A stretch of DNA of 49,724 bases from Algiphilus sp. Its GTDB lineage: Bacteria; Pseudomonadota; Gammaproteobacteria; Nevskiales; Nevskiaceae. The position numbers were made by a program, and so were the translations under genes. The DNA is taken from the NCBI GenBank assembly GCA_022763315.1, contig JALEHA010000179.1, positions 1 through 49,724 on the forward strand. The letters are read 5' to 3'. Under the pieces are notes generated by a model. The model was not told the origin of the DNA. It made no database searches and saw only the letters and a list, made by a program, of their open reading frames with translations. Below are positions 24,643-32,196 of this stretch, piece by piece (position 1 is the first letter of the stretch; each line of letters opens with the position of its first letter).

Positions 24643-25527
24643 ATGCACACGATAACCGGAAAGACCGCCGTTGTGACCGGCGCCGGCAGCGGCATCGGCC
24701 GCGCAACCGCCCTGGCGCTCGCGCGCAAGGGGGCGGCCATCGCGCTGGCCGATATCGACGAGGCGGGCCTGCAGGAGACGGCCAGGCAGATCGCCGCCGA
24801 CGGTGGGCGCAGCAGCCAGCACCGGGTCGATGTCGCCGATCGCGAGCAGATGGCCGCGTTCGTGCAGGCCGTCGAGGCCCGGCACGGGCGCATCGATATT
24901 GTCGTCAACAACGCCGGTATCGGCATTCTCGACGATTTCGCGGACGCGCCGCTGGAGGACTTCGCCAAGGTTGTCGACGTCAATCTTTGGGGCGTGGTCT
25001 ACGGCTCCAAGCTGTTCCTGCCGGCGCTGCAGCGACAGGGCGGCGGCCACATCGTCAACATTTCCAGCCTGGCGGGCATCATTTCCACACCGGGCATGGT
25101 GTCCTACGGCACCACCAAGTTCGCGGTGCGCGGGTTCTCCGAGTCCCTGCGCGCGGAGCTGGCGCCGCACGGCATCGGCGTCACCTCCGTGCATCCCGGC
25201 ATGATCCGCACCAACATCGCGAAGGTTAGCCGCTGCTCGGACTCCGCCATGCAGCAGCGCATGGTCGAATGGTTCGAACGCTGGGGGCGCCCTCCCGAGC
25301 TGGTGGCGAACAAGATCGTGCGCGCCATCGAGACCAACCGGATGCGGGTGCTGGTCACGCCGGAGACCTACGTCATGGACCTGTTCAAGCGCGCGACGCC
25401 GGCCCTTGCCGAGCGGGTCAGCGGGACGCTGATGCATCGCCTGCGCAACGTGGTCAACCCTGGCCGTCAGCAGCGCGACCGGGGACGCGACGGCGCAGCC
25501 GATGAACCCGGACGGCGCGCGGCCTGA
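24643..25527 (+). CDS. SDR-family oxidoreductase (3)
   Basis: A 294-residue SDR with TGAGSGIG, NNAG and the triad Ser in NISSLAG, Tyr-Lys in YGTTK. The stretch FAVRGFSESLRAEL and the motif HPGMIRTNIAKVSRC, with an extended C-terminus containing WFERWGRPPELVANKIV, define a subgroup shared with the SDR at 26599. CAGGAGA precedes the ATG at 24643. The tail after residue 280 is Arg-rich. The last gene before a strong hairpin at 25593, so it probably ends this transcription unit. Confidence 0.92.
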   Translation: MHTITGKTAVVTGAGSGIGRATALALARKGAAIALADIDEAGLQETARQIAADGGRSSQHRVDVADREQMAAFVQAVEARHGRIDIVVNNAGIGILDDFADAPLEDFAKVVDVNLWGVVYGSKLFLPALQRQGGGHIVNISSLAGIISTPGMVSYGTTKFAVRGFSESLRAELAPHGIGVTSVHPGMIRTNIAKVSRCSDSAMQQRMVEWFERWGRPPELVANKIVRAIETNRMRVLVTPETYVMDLFKRATPALAERVSGTLMHRLRNVVNPGRQQRDRGRDGAADEPGRRAA

Positions 25528-25592
25528 TGAACGGGGCCTGCCGGCGGGCAGTCGGGCAGTTGACAGGGCCTGTCGCGTCGTGCACATTGAGT

Positions 25593-25616
25593 ACGTAGCG
25601 CGGCAACGCGCTACGT
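25593..25616. terminator. Perfect 9-bp hairpin between operons
   Basis: ACGTAGCGC / GCGCTACGT with a 6-nt loop, no T tract. It lies between SDR 3 and the promoter of the PF10118 gene, so it may stop or attenuate read-through, but it lacks the U tract of a standard intrinsic terminator. Confidence 0.5.
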
Positions 25617-25645
25617 GTTCCGGGCTGTCGCCGAATTGTCTCGAA

Positions 25646-25679
25646 TTGACAGGCGCCGGCTTTATCTAACTAACGTTCG
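25646..25679 (+). promoter_or_regulatory. Promoter with overlapping TetR-type operator
   Basis: TTGACA at 25646-25651 is a consensus -35. TAACTA at 25667 (15-bp spacing) or ACTAAC at 25669 (17-bp spacing) can serve as -10, and the operator candidate CTAACTAACGTTCG occupies 25666-25679, covering it. A bound repressor would block RNA polymerase directly. The gene at 25689 begins 10 bp later, which leaves room for GGAGG but a very short leader. Confidence 0.6.
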
Positions 25680-25688
25680 GAGGCTTCC

Positions 25689-26588
25689 ATGTCAGCCACT
25701 CAGTCTTCCTCGAGCCGCACGATGGTTCCGCGTCTGCCGCGCGAGCTCAAGTTCGACGACAAGATTCCCCTGTACTGGGCGAACGGCGACGTCTTCAAGT
25801 CGCGCTTCTTCGACGCGTTCTCCACGACGTTGCCGGAAGGCGAGAAGTTCTTCATCGTCTCGCTGCGCCAGTTCAAGGACGAGCTGAAAAGCCCCGAGCT
25901 CCAGCAGGCATTCAAGGACTTCGCGCGTCAGGAAGGTGCCCACGGCATGCTTCACAACGCCTACAACGCCCGGCTGCATCGCCAGGGCGTGGACGTGCCG
26001 GCGATCGAAGCCTTCCTGAAGAAGTTCTTCGCGCTGCACACGCGCCTGCTGTCGCGGCGCATGCAGATCACCCTGACCGCCTGCGCCGAGCACCTGACTG
26101 CCAGCATGGCGCACAGCCTGCTCGACAGGGGCAACGATCTCATGAGCGGCGCCGACGAGCGCGTGCGCGCATTGTACTTATGGCATGCCGCCGAGGAGAT
26201 CGAGCACAAGTCCGTGGCCTTCGAGGTTATGCGTGATGTGGCCAAGGTGGGGTACCTGCCCCGCGTCGCAATGATGGTCTACATCAGCGTTCTGTTCAAC
26301 GCCCTGGTTTTTCCGATTCTCGAGCACGTGCTCCGTGTGGACGGCTGCACCCGCCGCGAGCGCGCACGTTACTGGGCGCAGGGGCTGTGGTGGCTGTTCA
26401 AGCCCACGCGGGGCGGTTTCTTCCGCGATCTGGGCGGCCACTATCTGGCCTGGTTCCGGCCCGGCTTCCAGCCCTGGGCCGCGGGCGAGCTTGAGGGCTA
26501 CGACGCCTGGCTGCGCCACTACCAGGCCCATGGTGACGCTCTCGTCGCCGGCGAGGCCACCTACGCCGAGTTGGCCAAGGCGGCATAG
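25689..26588 (+). CDS. PF10118-family putative metal-dependent protein (1)
   Basis: A 299-residue member of the family annotated as 'predicted metal-dependent hydrolase'. Candidate ligands are E82, H85 and H89 (ARQEGAHGMLHN), E134-H135 and the cluster H166, E169, E170, E172, H173 (WHAAEEIEHKS). A hydrophobic segment sits near 195-215 (VAMMVYISVLFNALVFPILE). The ligand set on helices resembles ferritin-like di-metal proteins, so a diiron oxidase role is an alternative to hydrolysis; this is inference. GGAGG precedes the ATG. It is the first gene of the unit with SDR 4 and the flavin monooxygenase. Confidence 0.85.
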   Translation: MSATQSSSSRTMVPRLPRELKFDDKIPLYWANGDVFKSRFFDAFSTTLPEGEKFFIVSLRQFKDELKSPELQQAFKDFARQEGAHGMLHNAYNARLHRQGVDVPAIEAFLKKFFALHTRLLSRRMQITLTACAEHLTASMAHSLLDRGNDLMSGADERVRALYLWHAAEEIEHKSVAFEVMRDVAKVGYLPRVAMMVYISVLFNALVFPILEHVLRVDGCTRRERARYWAQGLWWLFKPTRGGFFRDLGGHYLAWFRPGFQPWAAGELEGYDAWLRHYQAHGDALVAGEATYAELAKAA

Positions 26589-26598
26589 GGGCAAAGCC

Positions 26599-27600
26599 AT
26601 GAAATTGAAATCCTTCCAGGGCAAGCTCGCCGTGGTCACGGGCGCCGGCAGCGGCATCGGTCGGGCGCTGGCGCTCAACCTGGCCCGGCGGGGCTGCAAG
26701 GTGGCGGCCTGTGACATCGAGCCGGAGGCTGTCGAGGGTACGGTTGCGCTGGCTGGAGGTGGGCGCGGCGATCAAGTCAGGGGTTATGTGTTCGACGTAT
26801 CCGATCGCGAAGCCTTCTTCCGGCACGCTGAGATGATCAAGTCGGACTTCGGCCAGCCCGCGAACCTCATCATCAACAATGCCGGCGTCGGGCTCGGCGC
26901 GAGCGTGCGGGAGATGCGCTGGGAGGACTTCGAGTGGTTGATGGGGGTCAACTTCTGGGGCGTCTGTTACGGCACCCAGGCGTTTCTGCCGCAGCTGATC
27001 GAATCCGGCGACGGTCATGTGGTCAACGTGTCGAGCATCTACGGCATGATCTCCGGGCCGCTGACGAGCGCCTACAACGCCGCCAAGTTTGGCGTCCGCG
27101 GCTACACCGAGTCGCTGCGGATCGAGATGCGCGCCGAAGGCCTACCGGTCGAGGTGAGCTGCGTGCACCCCGGCGGCATCCGCACCAATATCGCCAAGAG
27201 CTCGCGGCTGGCCACCAGTCGCGGGCCGGACCAGGCCGACTTCTCGAAATGGTTCGAACGCATCACGCTAACCACTCCGGGCAAGGCAGCGGCGATCATC
27301 ATCGCCGGCATTCGGCGCAAGCGGCCGCGAATCCTCGTCGGCCCGGATGCGCATGTGATCGACCTGATGCAGCGCACGCTGGGCATTCGTTACCAGTGGG
27401 TGGCGGGAGTGCTGCTCAATCCGCTGATGTACGGAAAATCCAAGAACGCGGCAGCCGCATCGCCGCCATCGGTGCCGGCGGCACCCTCGCCGGCGGCCGG
27501 GAAACCGACAGCAAATTCAAAGGCGCCGCGCAAGCGCGCCGCCAAGGCCGCGAAGCGGGCTGCGGACGGCGCCAGGGCGGAACCGGAAGGCGTTGCCTGA
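26599..27600 (+). CDS. SDR-family oxidoreductase (4) with Lys/Ala-rich tail
   Basis: A 333-residue SDR: TGAGSGIG, NNAG, Ser in NVSSIYG, Tyr-Lys in YNAAK, and the subgroup motif HPGGIRTNIAKSSRL shared with SDR 3. The last 50 or so residues, after MYGKSKN, are Ala/Pro/Lys-rich (APRKRAAKAAKRAADG), resembling histone-H1-like or PHB-binding tails; they are absent from SDR 3 and likely disordered. The ATG at 26599 lies 10 bp after the PF10118 stop. Function is likely oxidation of an alcohol in the same pathway as the monooxygenase. Confidence 0.92.
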   Translation: MKLKSFQGKLAVVTGAGSGIGRALALNLARRGCKVAACDIEPEAVEGTVALAGGGRGDQVRGYVFDVSDREAFFRHAEMIKSDFGQPANLIINNAGVGLGASVREMRWEDFEWLMGVNFWGVCYGTQAFLPQLIESGDGHVVNVSSIYGMISGPLTSAYNAAKFGVRGYTESLRIEMRAEGLPVEVSCVHPGGIRTNIAKSSRLATSRGPDQADFSKWFERITLTTPGKAAAIIIAGIRRKRPRILVGPDAHVIDLMQRTLGIRYQWVAGVLLNPLMYGKSKNAAAASPPSVPAAPSPAAGKPTANSKAPRKRAAKAAKRAADGARAEPEGVA

Positions 27601-27640
27601 TCCTTCCAGTTCTATAGGGATTCCTGTTCCGAGAAGGAAC

Positions 27641-27679
27641 ATGGCAGACGACGGAGAAGCATTATGGCAGACGATGTGA
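27641..27679 (+). other. Short upstream ORF overlapping the monooxygenase start
   Basis: ATG 27641 opens 12 codons (MADDGEALWQTM) and stops at TGA 27677-27679, 16 bases into the monooxygenase gene in another frame. The first 11 bases ATGGCAGACGA are repeated exactly at the real start, 23 bp later, and the upstream ATG is preceded by GAGAAGGAA. It is either a duplication relic or a translated leader that competes for ribosomes. Confidence 0.45.
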
Positions 27680-29307
27680 TGACGAACGAGCAGGTCGGCC
27701 AGGGCGTGCCGGCTCAGGCGAGCCTGGACGTCGGAGGCGGCGCTACCCAGCGTCCCGTCCCGCGGGTGCCGGATCACGAAGTGATCATCGTCGGCGCCGG
27801 CATTTCCGGCATCGGCCTCGCGATCGAGCTCCGGAAGGCGGGGATCGAGTCCTTCCTGCTGCTCGAGCGCGCGGGCGACGTCGGCGGCACTTGGCGCGAC
27901 AACCGCTACCCCGGCATCGCGGTGGACATCACCTCCTTCACCTATTCGTTCTCCTTCGAGCAGAATCCGGACTGGTCGCGCGTGTTCGCCCCGGGCGCCG
28001 AGCTGCAGCGCTACGCTCAGCGCGTGGCCGCCAAGTACGGCGTCTATCCCAAGGTCCGCTTCCGAACCGAGGTGGACAAGGCCGTGTTCATGGAGGACCG
28101 GGACCTCTGGGAGATCCAGCTCAAAGGCGGGGAGCGCCTCTACTCGCGCTTCCTGATCGGTGCCACCGGCGGTCTGATCTCGCCCAAGAAGCCCGACATC
28201 GAGGGCCTTGAAAGCTTCAAGGGCACCGTCATGCACACGGGTTACTGGGACGACAGCATTGAGCTGAGCGGCAAGCGCGTCGCCGTCATCGGCACCGGCG
28301 CCACGGCCGTACAGCTGGTGCCTTCGATCGCGCCCGAGGTGGCCCACCTCGACGTCTATCAACGCACGCCGATCTGGGTGCTCAAGAAGCCCGACGCGGA
28401 GATCCCGACCTGGCTCAAGTCCGCCTTCCGCACCCTGCCGATCCTGCAGAAAGGCGTGCGGGCCTGCACCGACGCGCTCAGCGAGTCCGTCATGGTGGCG
28501 GCGGTGATCTACTACCGGCAGATTCCCGGCCTGGTGCGCTGGGCAGAAAGCGCGTGCAAGAACAACCTGCTGGAGCAGATCCCCAACGACGCGGCGCTGC
28601 GCGAGAAGCTCACGCCGAGCTACGGCTTCGGCTGCAAGCGGCCGACCTTCTCGAACGATTATTTCAAGACCTTCACGCGCGACAATGTCGAGTTGGTCAC
28701 CGACCCGATCGAATGCATCACCGAGCGCGGCATCCGCACCCGCGACGGCGAGGAGCGCGAGATCGACGTGCTGATCACCGCAACCGGCTATCGCGTCTTC
28801 GAAAAGGGCAACATGCCGGCGTTCGAGGTCCATGGACGCGACGGGCTCGAGCTCGGCCAGTTCTGGGACGAGAACCGCTACCAAGCCTACGAGGCCGTCA
28901 GCGTTCCCAAGTTCCCGAACTACTTCGGCATGCTCGGCCCCTACGGCCTCACCGGCACATCCTACTTCAAGATGGTCGAGGCGCACGCCACGCACGCCGT
29001 GCGCTGCATCAAGCAAGCGCGCCGGCGTCGCATGACGCGGGTCGAGATCGGGCAGGGGCCGCACGAGCGCTACTTCCGCGACGTGCAGCGCCGCCAGCAG
29101 AACACCGTGTTCGTCAATCACAGCTGCGCGTCGTCGAACAGCTACTACTTCGACAAGCACGGGGACGCGCCGATGCTGCGCCCGTCCACAACGATGGAAA
29201 TGCTGTGGCGGGCCCAGCATTTCCCGATGGAGCACTACCGGTTCAGCCGCACCAAGGCGGCCCCGATGGCCGAGTTGCAAAATCGCGCCGCGGTCGCTGC
29301 TGCGTAG
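27664..29307 (+). CDS. Flavin-containing / Baeyer-Villiger-type monooxygenase
   Basis: A 547-residue class B flavoprotein monooxygenase. The FAD motif GAGISG is at 44-49, with GDVGGTWRDNRYPGIAVD following. The Baeyer-Villiger fingerprint FxGxxxHxxxW[PD] is present as FKGTVMHTGYWD (185-196), and the NADPH-side Rossmann motif GTGATA lies at 210-215. The family inserts an oxygen next to a ketone to form an ester, or oxidises heteroatoms. The surrounding SDRs (alcohol to ketone) and the esterase at 31203 (ester hydrolysis) fit a Baeyer-Villiger route. It is not obviously an AlmA/MymA orthologue, whose N-terminal motif differs (FGGTWDLFRYPG as I recall). Confidence 0.9.
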   Translation: MADDVMTNEQVGQGVPAQASLDVGGGATQRPVPRVPDHEVIIVGAGISGIGLAIELRKAGIESFLLLERAGDVGGTWRDNRYPGIAVDITSFTYSFSFEQNPDWSRVFAPGAELQRYAQRVAAKYGVYPKVRFRTEVDKAVFMEDRDLWEIQLKGGERLYSRFLIGATGGLISPKKPDIEGLESFKGTVMHTGYWDDSIELSGKRVAVIGTGATAVQLVPSIAPEVAHLDVYQRTPIWVLKKPDAEIPTWLKSAFRTLPILQKGVRACTDALSESVMVAAVIYYRQIPGLVRWAESACKNNLLEQIPNDAALREKLTPSYGFGCKRPTFSNDYFKTFTRDNVELVTDPIECITERGIRTRDGEEREIDVLITATGYRVFEKGNMPAFEVHGRDGLELGQFWDENRYQAYEAVSVPKFPNYFGMLGPYGLTGTSYFKMVEAHATHAVRCIKQARRRRMTRVEIGQGPHERYFRDVQRRQQNTVFVNHSCASSNSYYFDKHGDAPMLRPSTTMEMLWRAQHFPMEHYRFSRTKAAPMAELQNRAAVAAA

Positions 29308-29332
29308 GTTCGACTCAGACAGGAGAAACACT

Positions 29333-30220
29333 ATGGCACTTGCAAATCGGAAGATCGGCTACGACGAAGTCCTTCCTCGCGACCTTCACTTCGACATGAC
29401 GGATGTGCCGAAGTACTGGATGAACAATGATCCGTGGACCACGCACTGGTGGAATGCGCTGCTCGCGGCGGTCCCCGACGGCGAGCGCTGGGTGATGCAG
29501 TGCGTGCGCAGCCACATCGTCAAGCTCAAGGACGAGAAGGTGCGCAAGGCGGCGGTCGACTTCATCAAGCAGGAGCACTACCACGCCCGCGAGCACGACA
29601 TCATGAACGAGGCCGTGGCCAAGCACGGCGTTCCGGTGGCCGAGGTTGAGCAGGCCTTCAAGAACATCCGCGGGTTCCTGCAGAAGATTCTCAGCGACGA
29701 CATGCAGCTCTCGATGATGGCGGCCGGTGAGCACTTCACGGGCACGATCTCGGCGGTCTTCGTCGAGCACCCGGAGATCTTCCGCGATTTTGATCCCAAG
29801 CTGGGCGCCATGATCGCTTGGCACATGATCGAGGAAACCGAGCACAAGTCGGTTTCCTTCGACGTGTATCAGGATGCTGTCGGCAGCTATTCCAAGCGCA
29901 TCGCCGGCATGATCCTGATGACGGGCGTCTTCTTCTCCATCTCCGAATACCAGCGCCTGAAGCTGGTCGCCCGGGATGGCCAGCTCTTCAACTGGCGTTC
30001 CGCCCTCAAGGCGCTGGACTTCCAGTTTTTCCGCCCGGGCTTCATGCGGCTGCTGTTCAAGCACTATGTGCCGTATTACCTGCCGAACTTCCACCCCTGG
30101 GATCACGACAATCGCGAGGCGATCCAGGTCTGGAAGAAGACCTTCGACGCGACCGGCGACACGATGAAGGCCTTCAAGGCCTTCGTCGAGGGGCGGCCGG
30201 AGCTGGAGGCTGCGGCCTAA
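29333..30220 (+). CDS. PF10118-family putative metal-dependent protein (2)
   Basis: A 295-residue paralogue. Ligand candidates are E81, H82, H84, H88 (KQEHYHAREHD), E133-H134 (GEHFT) and H164, E167, E168, E170, H171 (WHMIEETEHKS). It starts MALANRKIGYDEV, almost identical to the copy at 42361-43272, and much closer to that copy than to the one at 25689. AGGAGAAA precedes the ATG, 25 bp after the monooxygenase stop, so the two are cotranscribed. No strong transmembrane segment is obvious; a hydrophobic stretch lies near 190-205. Confidence 0.88.
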   Translation: MALANRKIGYDEVLPRDLHFDMTDVPKYWMNNDPWTTHWWNALLAAVPDGERWVMQCVRSHIVKLKDEKVRKAAVDFIKQEHYHAREHDIMNEAVAKHGVPVAEVEQAFKNIRGFLQKILSDDMQLSMMAAGEHFTGTISAVFVEHPEIFRDFDPKLGAMIAWHMIEETEHKSVSFDVYQDAVGSYSKRIAGMILMTGVFFSISEYQRLKLVARDGQLFNWRSALKALDFQFFRPGFMRLLFKHYVPYYLPNFHPWDHDNREAIQVWKKTFDATGDTMKAFKAFVEGRPELEAAA

Positions 30221-30241
30221 GGCGGGGATAGGCGCTTCGCC

Positions 30242-30274
30242 GGCAGGACGGGGCGCCAGCCGCACCGTCCTGCC
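30242..30274. terminator. Perfect 10-bp hairpin in the 134-bp intergenic gap
   Basis: GGCAGGACGG / CCGTCCTGCC with a 13-nt loop and no T tract, 22 bp after the PF10118 stop. A second, weaker stem CTGCC/GGCAG follows near 30295. Likely an operon-end structure, or an mRNA-stabilising hairpin. Confidence 0.5.
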
Positions 30275-30354
30275 AGTGGCCGCGCACGTCGAGCTGCCTT
30301 GTTCGGCAGGCCGATGCAGGGGAATACCAATGAGAAACGAGAGGAGAGCGGCAC

Positions 30355-31188
30355 ATGGCCAAGGTGTCATCGTTGCGTAGCTACAGTCAGGGCGCCGCGG
30401 CGCTGGTCACGGGGGCGGGCAGCGGTATCGGCCGCAGCTTTGCCTGCGAGCTGGCGCGTCGCGGCAGCAGCGTGATCTGCGTCGACCTGCACGCGGACCG
30501 CGCCGAGCAGACGGCGGCGCTGGTGGAGCAGCTCGGCGGGCATGGCATCCCCTACACCTGCGACGTCGGCGACCAGGTGCAGTTCACCCAGCTGGCGGAG
30601 CAGGCGGACAGCCTGCTGGGACGGCCGACCACGCTGGTGGTGAATAATGCCGGCGTCGGGGTCGGCGGGCGCATCGGCGACATCAGCCTCGAGGACTGGC
30701 ACTGGTGCCTGAACGTCAACCTCTGGGGGGTGATCCACGGATGCCATTCTTTCGCGCCGCGCTTCCGCGATGCGGGACACGGCGCCATCATCAACACGGC
30801 CTCGGCCGCCGGCTTCGCGGCAGCGCCGGAGATGACGACCTACAACGTCACCAAGTCGGCGGTGCTGTCGCTGTCCGAAACCCTCTCCGCCGAGCTCGCC
30901 GGTAGCGGTGCGCACGTCAGCGTGTTGTGCCCGACCATCGTGCCGACCAACATCATCAACGAAAGCCGCTTTCCCGCCGAGCGCAAGAGCTTCGCGGCCA
31001 AGGCCATGGAGAAGTGGGCCTTCATCGACAGCGGTGAGGTGGCGCGCATGACCCTGGACGCCTGTGACCGGAACCAGCTCTACGTGCTGCCGCAGTGGGA
31101 CGGCCGGCTGATGTGGCGCTTCAAACGGGCCGCACCCGTGGCCTATACCCGTGTCCTGGGGCTGGGTTACCGGCTGGCGGCTGGCTGA
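30355..31188 (+). CDS. SDR-family oxidoreductase (5)
   Basis: A 277-residue SDR with TGAGSGIG at about 18-25, NNAG, Ser in NTASAAG and Tyr-Lys in YNVTK. CVDLHAD after beta-2 suggests NAD(H). Like SDR 3 and 4 it has a substrate region with PTIVPTNIINESRF and an extended C-terminus with hydrophobic ends. GAGAGGAGAG precedes the ATG. It is cotranscribed with the esterase 14 bp downstream. Confidence 0.91.
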   Translation: MAKVSSLRSYSQGAAALVTGAGSGIGRSFACELARRGSSVICVDLHADRAEQTAALVEQLGGHGIPYTCDVGDQVQFTQLAEQADSLLGRPTTLVVNNAGVGVGGRIGDISLEDWHWCLNVNLWGVIHGCHSFAPRFRDAGHGAIINTASAAGFAAAPEMTTYNVTKSAVLSLSETLSAELAGSGAHVSVLCPTIVPTNIINESRFPAERKSFAAKAMEKWAFIDSGEVARMTLDACDRNQLYVLPQWDGRLMWRFKRAAPVAYTRVLGLGYRLAAG

Positions 31189-31202
31189 GGGAGGATCGCA
31201 GC

Positions 31203-32093
31203 ATGGCCAGTGCCAGCGCAGTCGCCGCCAAGGCGACCTTTCGCGCCTTGCTCAAGCGCGATTTTTCATCCGACGAGGCCGCGGTCAGCCACTTCCGCCG
31301 CATACTCGATCTTCCCTTTCCCGCGCCGGTGCCGCGCGGACTCTCGATCGATCCGATCAGCATCGCCGGCGTGCCCTGCGAGCGGGTGGCGGTGCGCCGC
31401 CCCGAGATAACCATTCTACACCTGCACGGCGGGGCCTTCATCGGTGGCAGGCTGCGGACCTATCGCCCCTTTGCGGGCGCACTGGCCAAGCAGCTCAAGG
31501 CCGAGGTGATCCTGCCCGACTACCGCCTCGCGCCCGAGCATCGCTTCCCCGCGGCCCCGGAGGATTGTCTGGCCGTGTACCGGAGCCTGCTCGAATGCGG
31601 CGTGGAAGCGGACAAGCTGGCCGTGACCGGTGACTCCGCGGGCGGCAATCTGACCTTGGTGACCTTGCAGACGGCGCGGGACCTGGGCATCGCCCTGCCG
31701 CGCTGCGGCGTGGCCATCTCCCCGGGCGCCGACATCAGCGGGCGCCTGCCGAGCTGGCGCGAGAACGACCGGCGCGACGCCATGCTGTCGTATGACACGA
31801 TCCAGACCATGGCCAAGATCTATCTGCGCGACCACCCGCGCGACGACCCGCGCGCCTCGCCGCTCCACGGCGATTTCACTGGGCTGCCGCCCCTGCTGTT
31901 GACCGTCAGTGACCAGGAGTGCCTGCGCGACGACGCCTATGCCGTTGCCGCCAAGGCGCGCTCGCAGGGCGTGCGCGTGGAAATGCTGACGCGGCCGGAT
32001 CTGCCGCACGCCTGGCCGGTACTGAACGCGCTGATCGGCGAGGCACGCGAGGACTTGCGCCGCATCGGGGACTTTATCGACAGCCTGGCCTGA
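31203..32093 (+). CDS. HSL-family alpha/beta-hydrolase esterase
   Basis: A 296-residue esterase of the hormone-sensitive lipase type. The oxyanion motif is HGGAF at 75-79, the nucleophile elbow GDSAGG places Ser at 145, the acid is Asp243 or Asp244 in SDQECLRDD and the base His269 in LPHAW. DYRLAPEHRFPA is another family mark. No signal peptide, so it is cytoplasmic. In context it can hydrolyse the ester made by the monooxygenase or an acyl ester substrate. GGGAGGA precedes the ATG. Pairing of such an esterase with an FMO, SDRs and an acyl-CoA ligase recalls the mymA operon layout of mycobacteria. Confidence 0.92.
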   Translation: MASASAVAAKATFRALLKRDFSSDEAAVSHFRRILDLPFPAPVPRGLSIDPISIAGVPCERVAVRRPEITILHLHGGAFIGGRLRTYRPFAGALAKQLKAEVILPDYRLAPEHRFPAAPEDCLAVYRSLLECGVEADKLAVTGDSAGGNLTLVTLQTARDLGIALPRCGVAISPGADISGRLPSWRENDRRDAMLSYDTIQTMAKIYLRDHPRDDPRASPLHGDFTGLPPLLLTVSDQECLRDDAYAVAAKARSQGVRVEMLTRPDLPHAWPVLNALIGEAREDLRRIGDFIDSLA

Positions 32094-32121
32094 AGGCTCT
32101 TGGCCTTCGGCTTGTGCCAGG

Positions 32122-32149
32122 TTGAAATCTACCAAGCGTTTGGTAGACT
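32122..32149 (+). promoter_or_regulatory. Promoter with an 18-bp palindromic operator in its spacer
   Basis: TTGAAA (32122-32127) and TAGACT (32144-32149) with a 16-bp spacer form a good sigma-70 promoter. CTACCAAGCGTTTGGTAG at 32129-32146 has perfect 7-bp arms (CTACCAA/TTGGTAG) and fills the spacer into the -10. This is a typical TetR-family operator position. It differs from the CTAAC-N4-GTTCG sites, so a second regulator is implied. Confidence 0.75.
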
Positions 32150-32196
32150 GGATGCAAGAGAATCAAGTACACCACGCAGGACGAGGAGGAGCTGAA

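Noticed and set aside
27517..29331. Long minus-strand open frame opposite the flavin monooxygenase
   Set aside because: It is antisense to a gene with all the family motifs.
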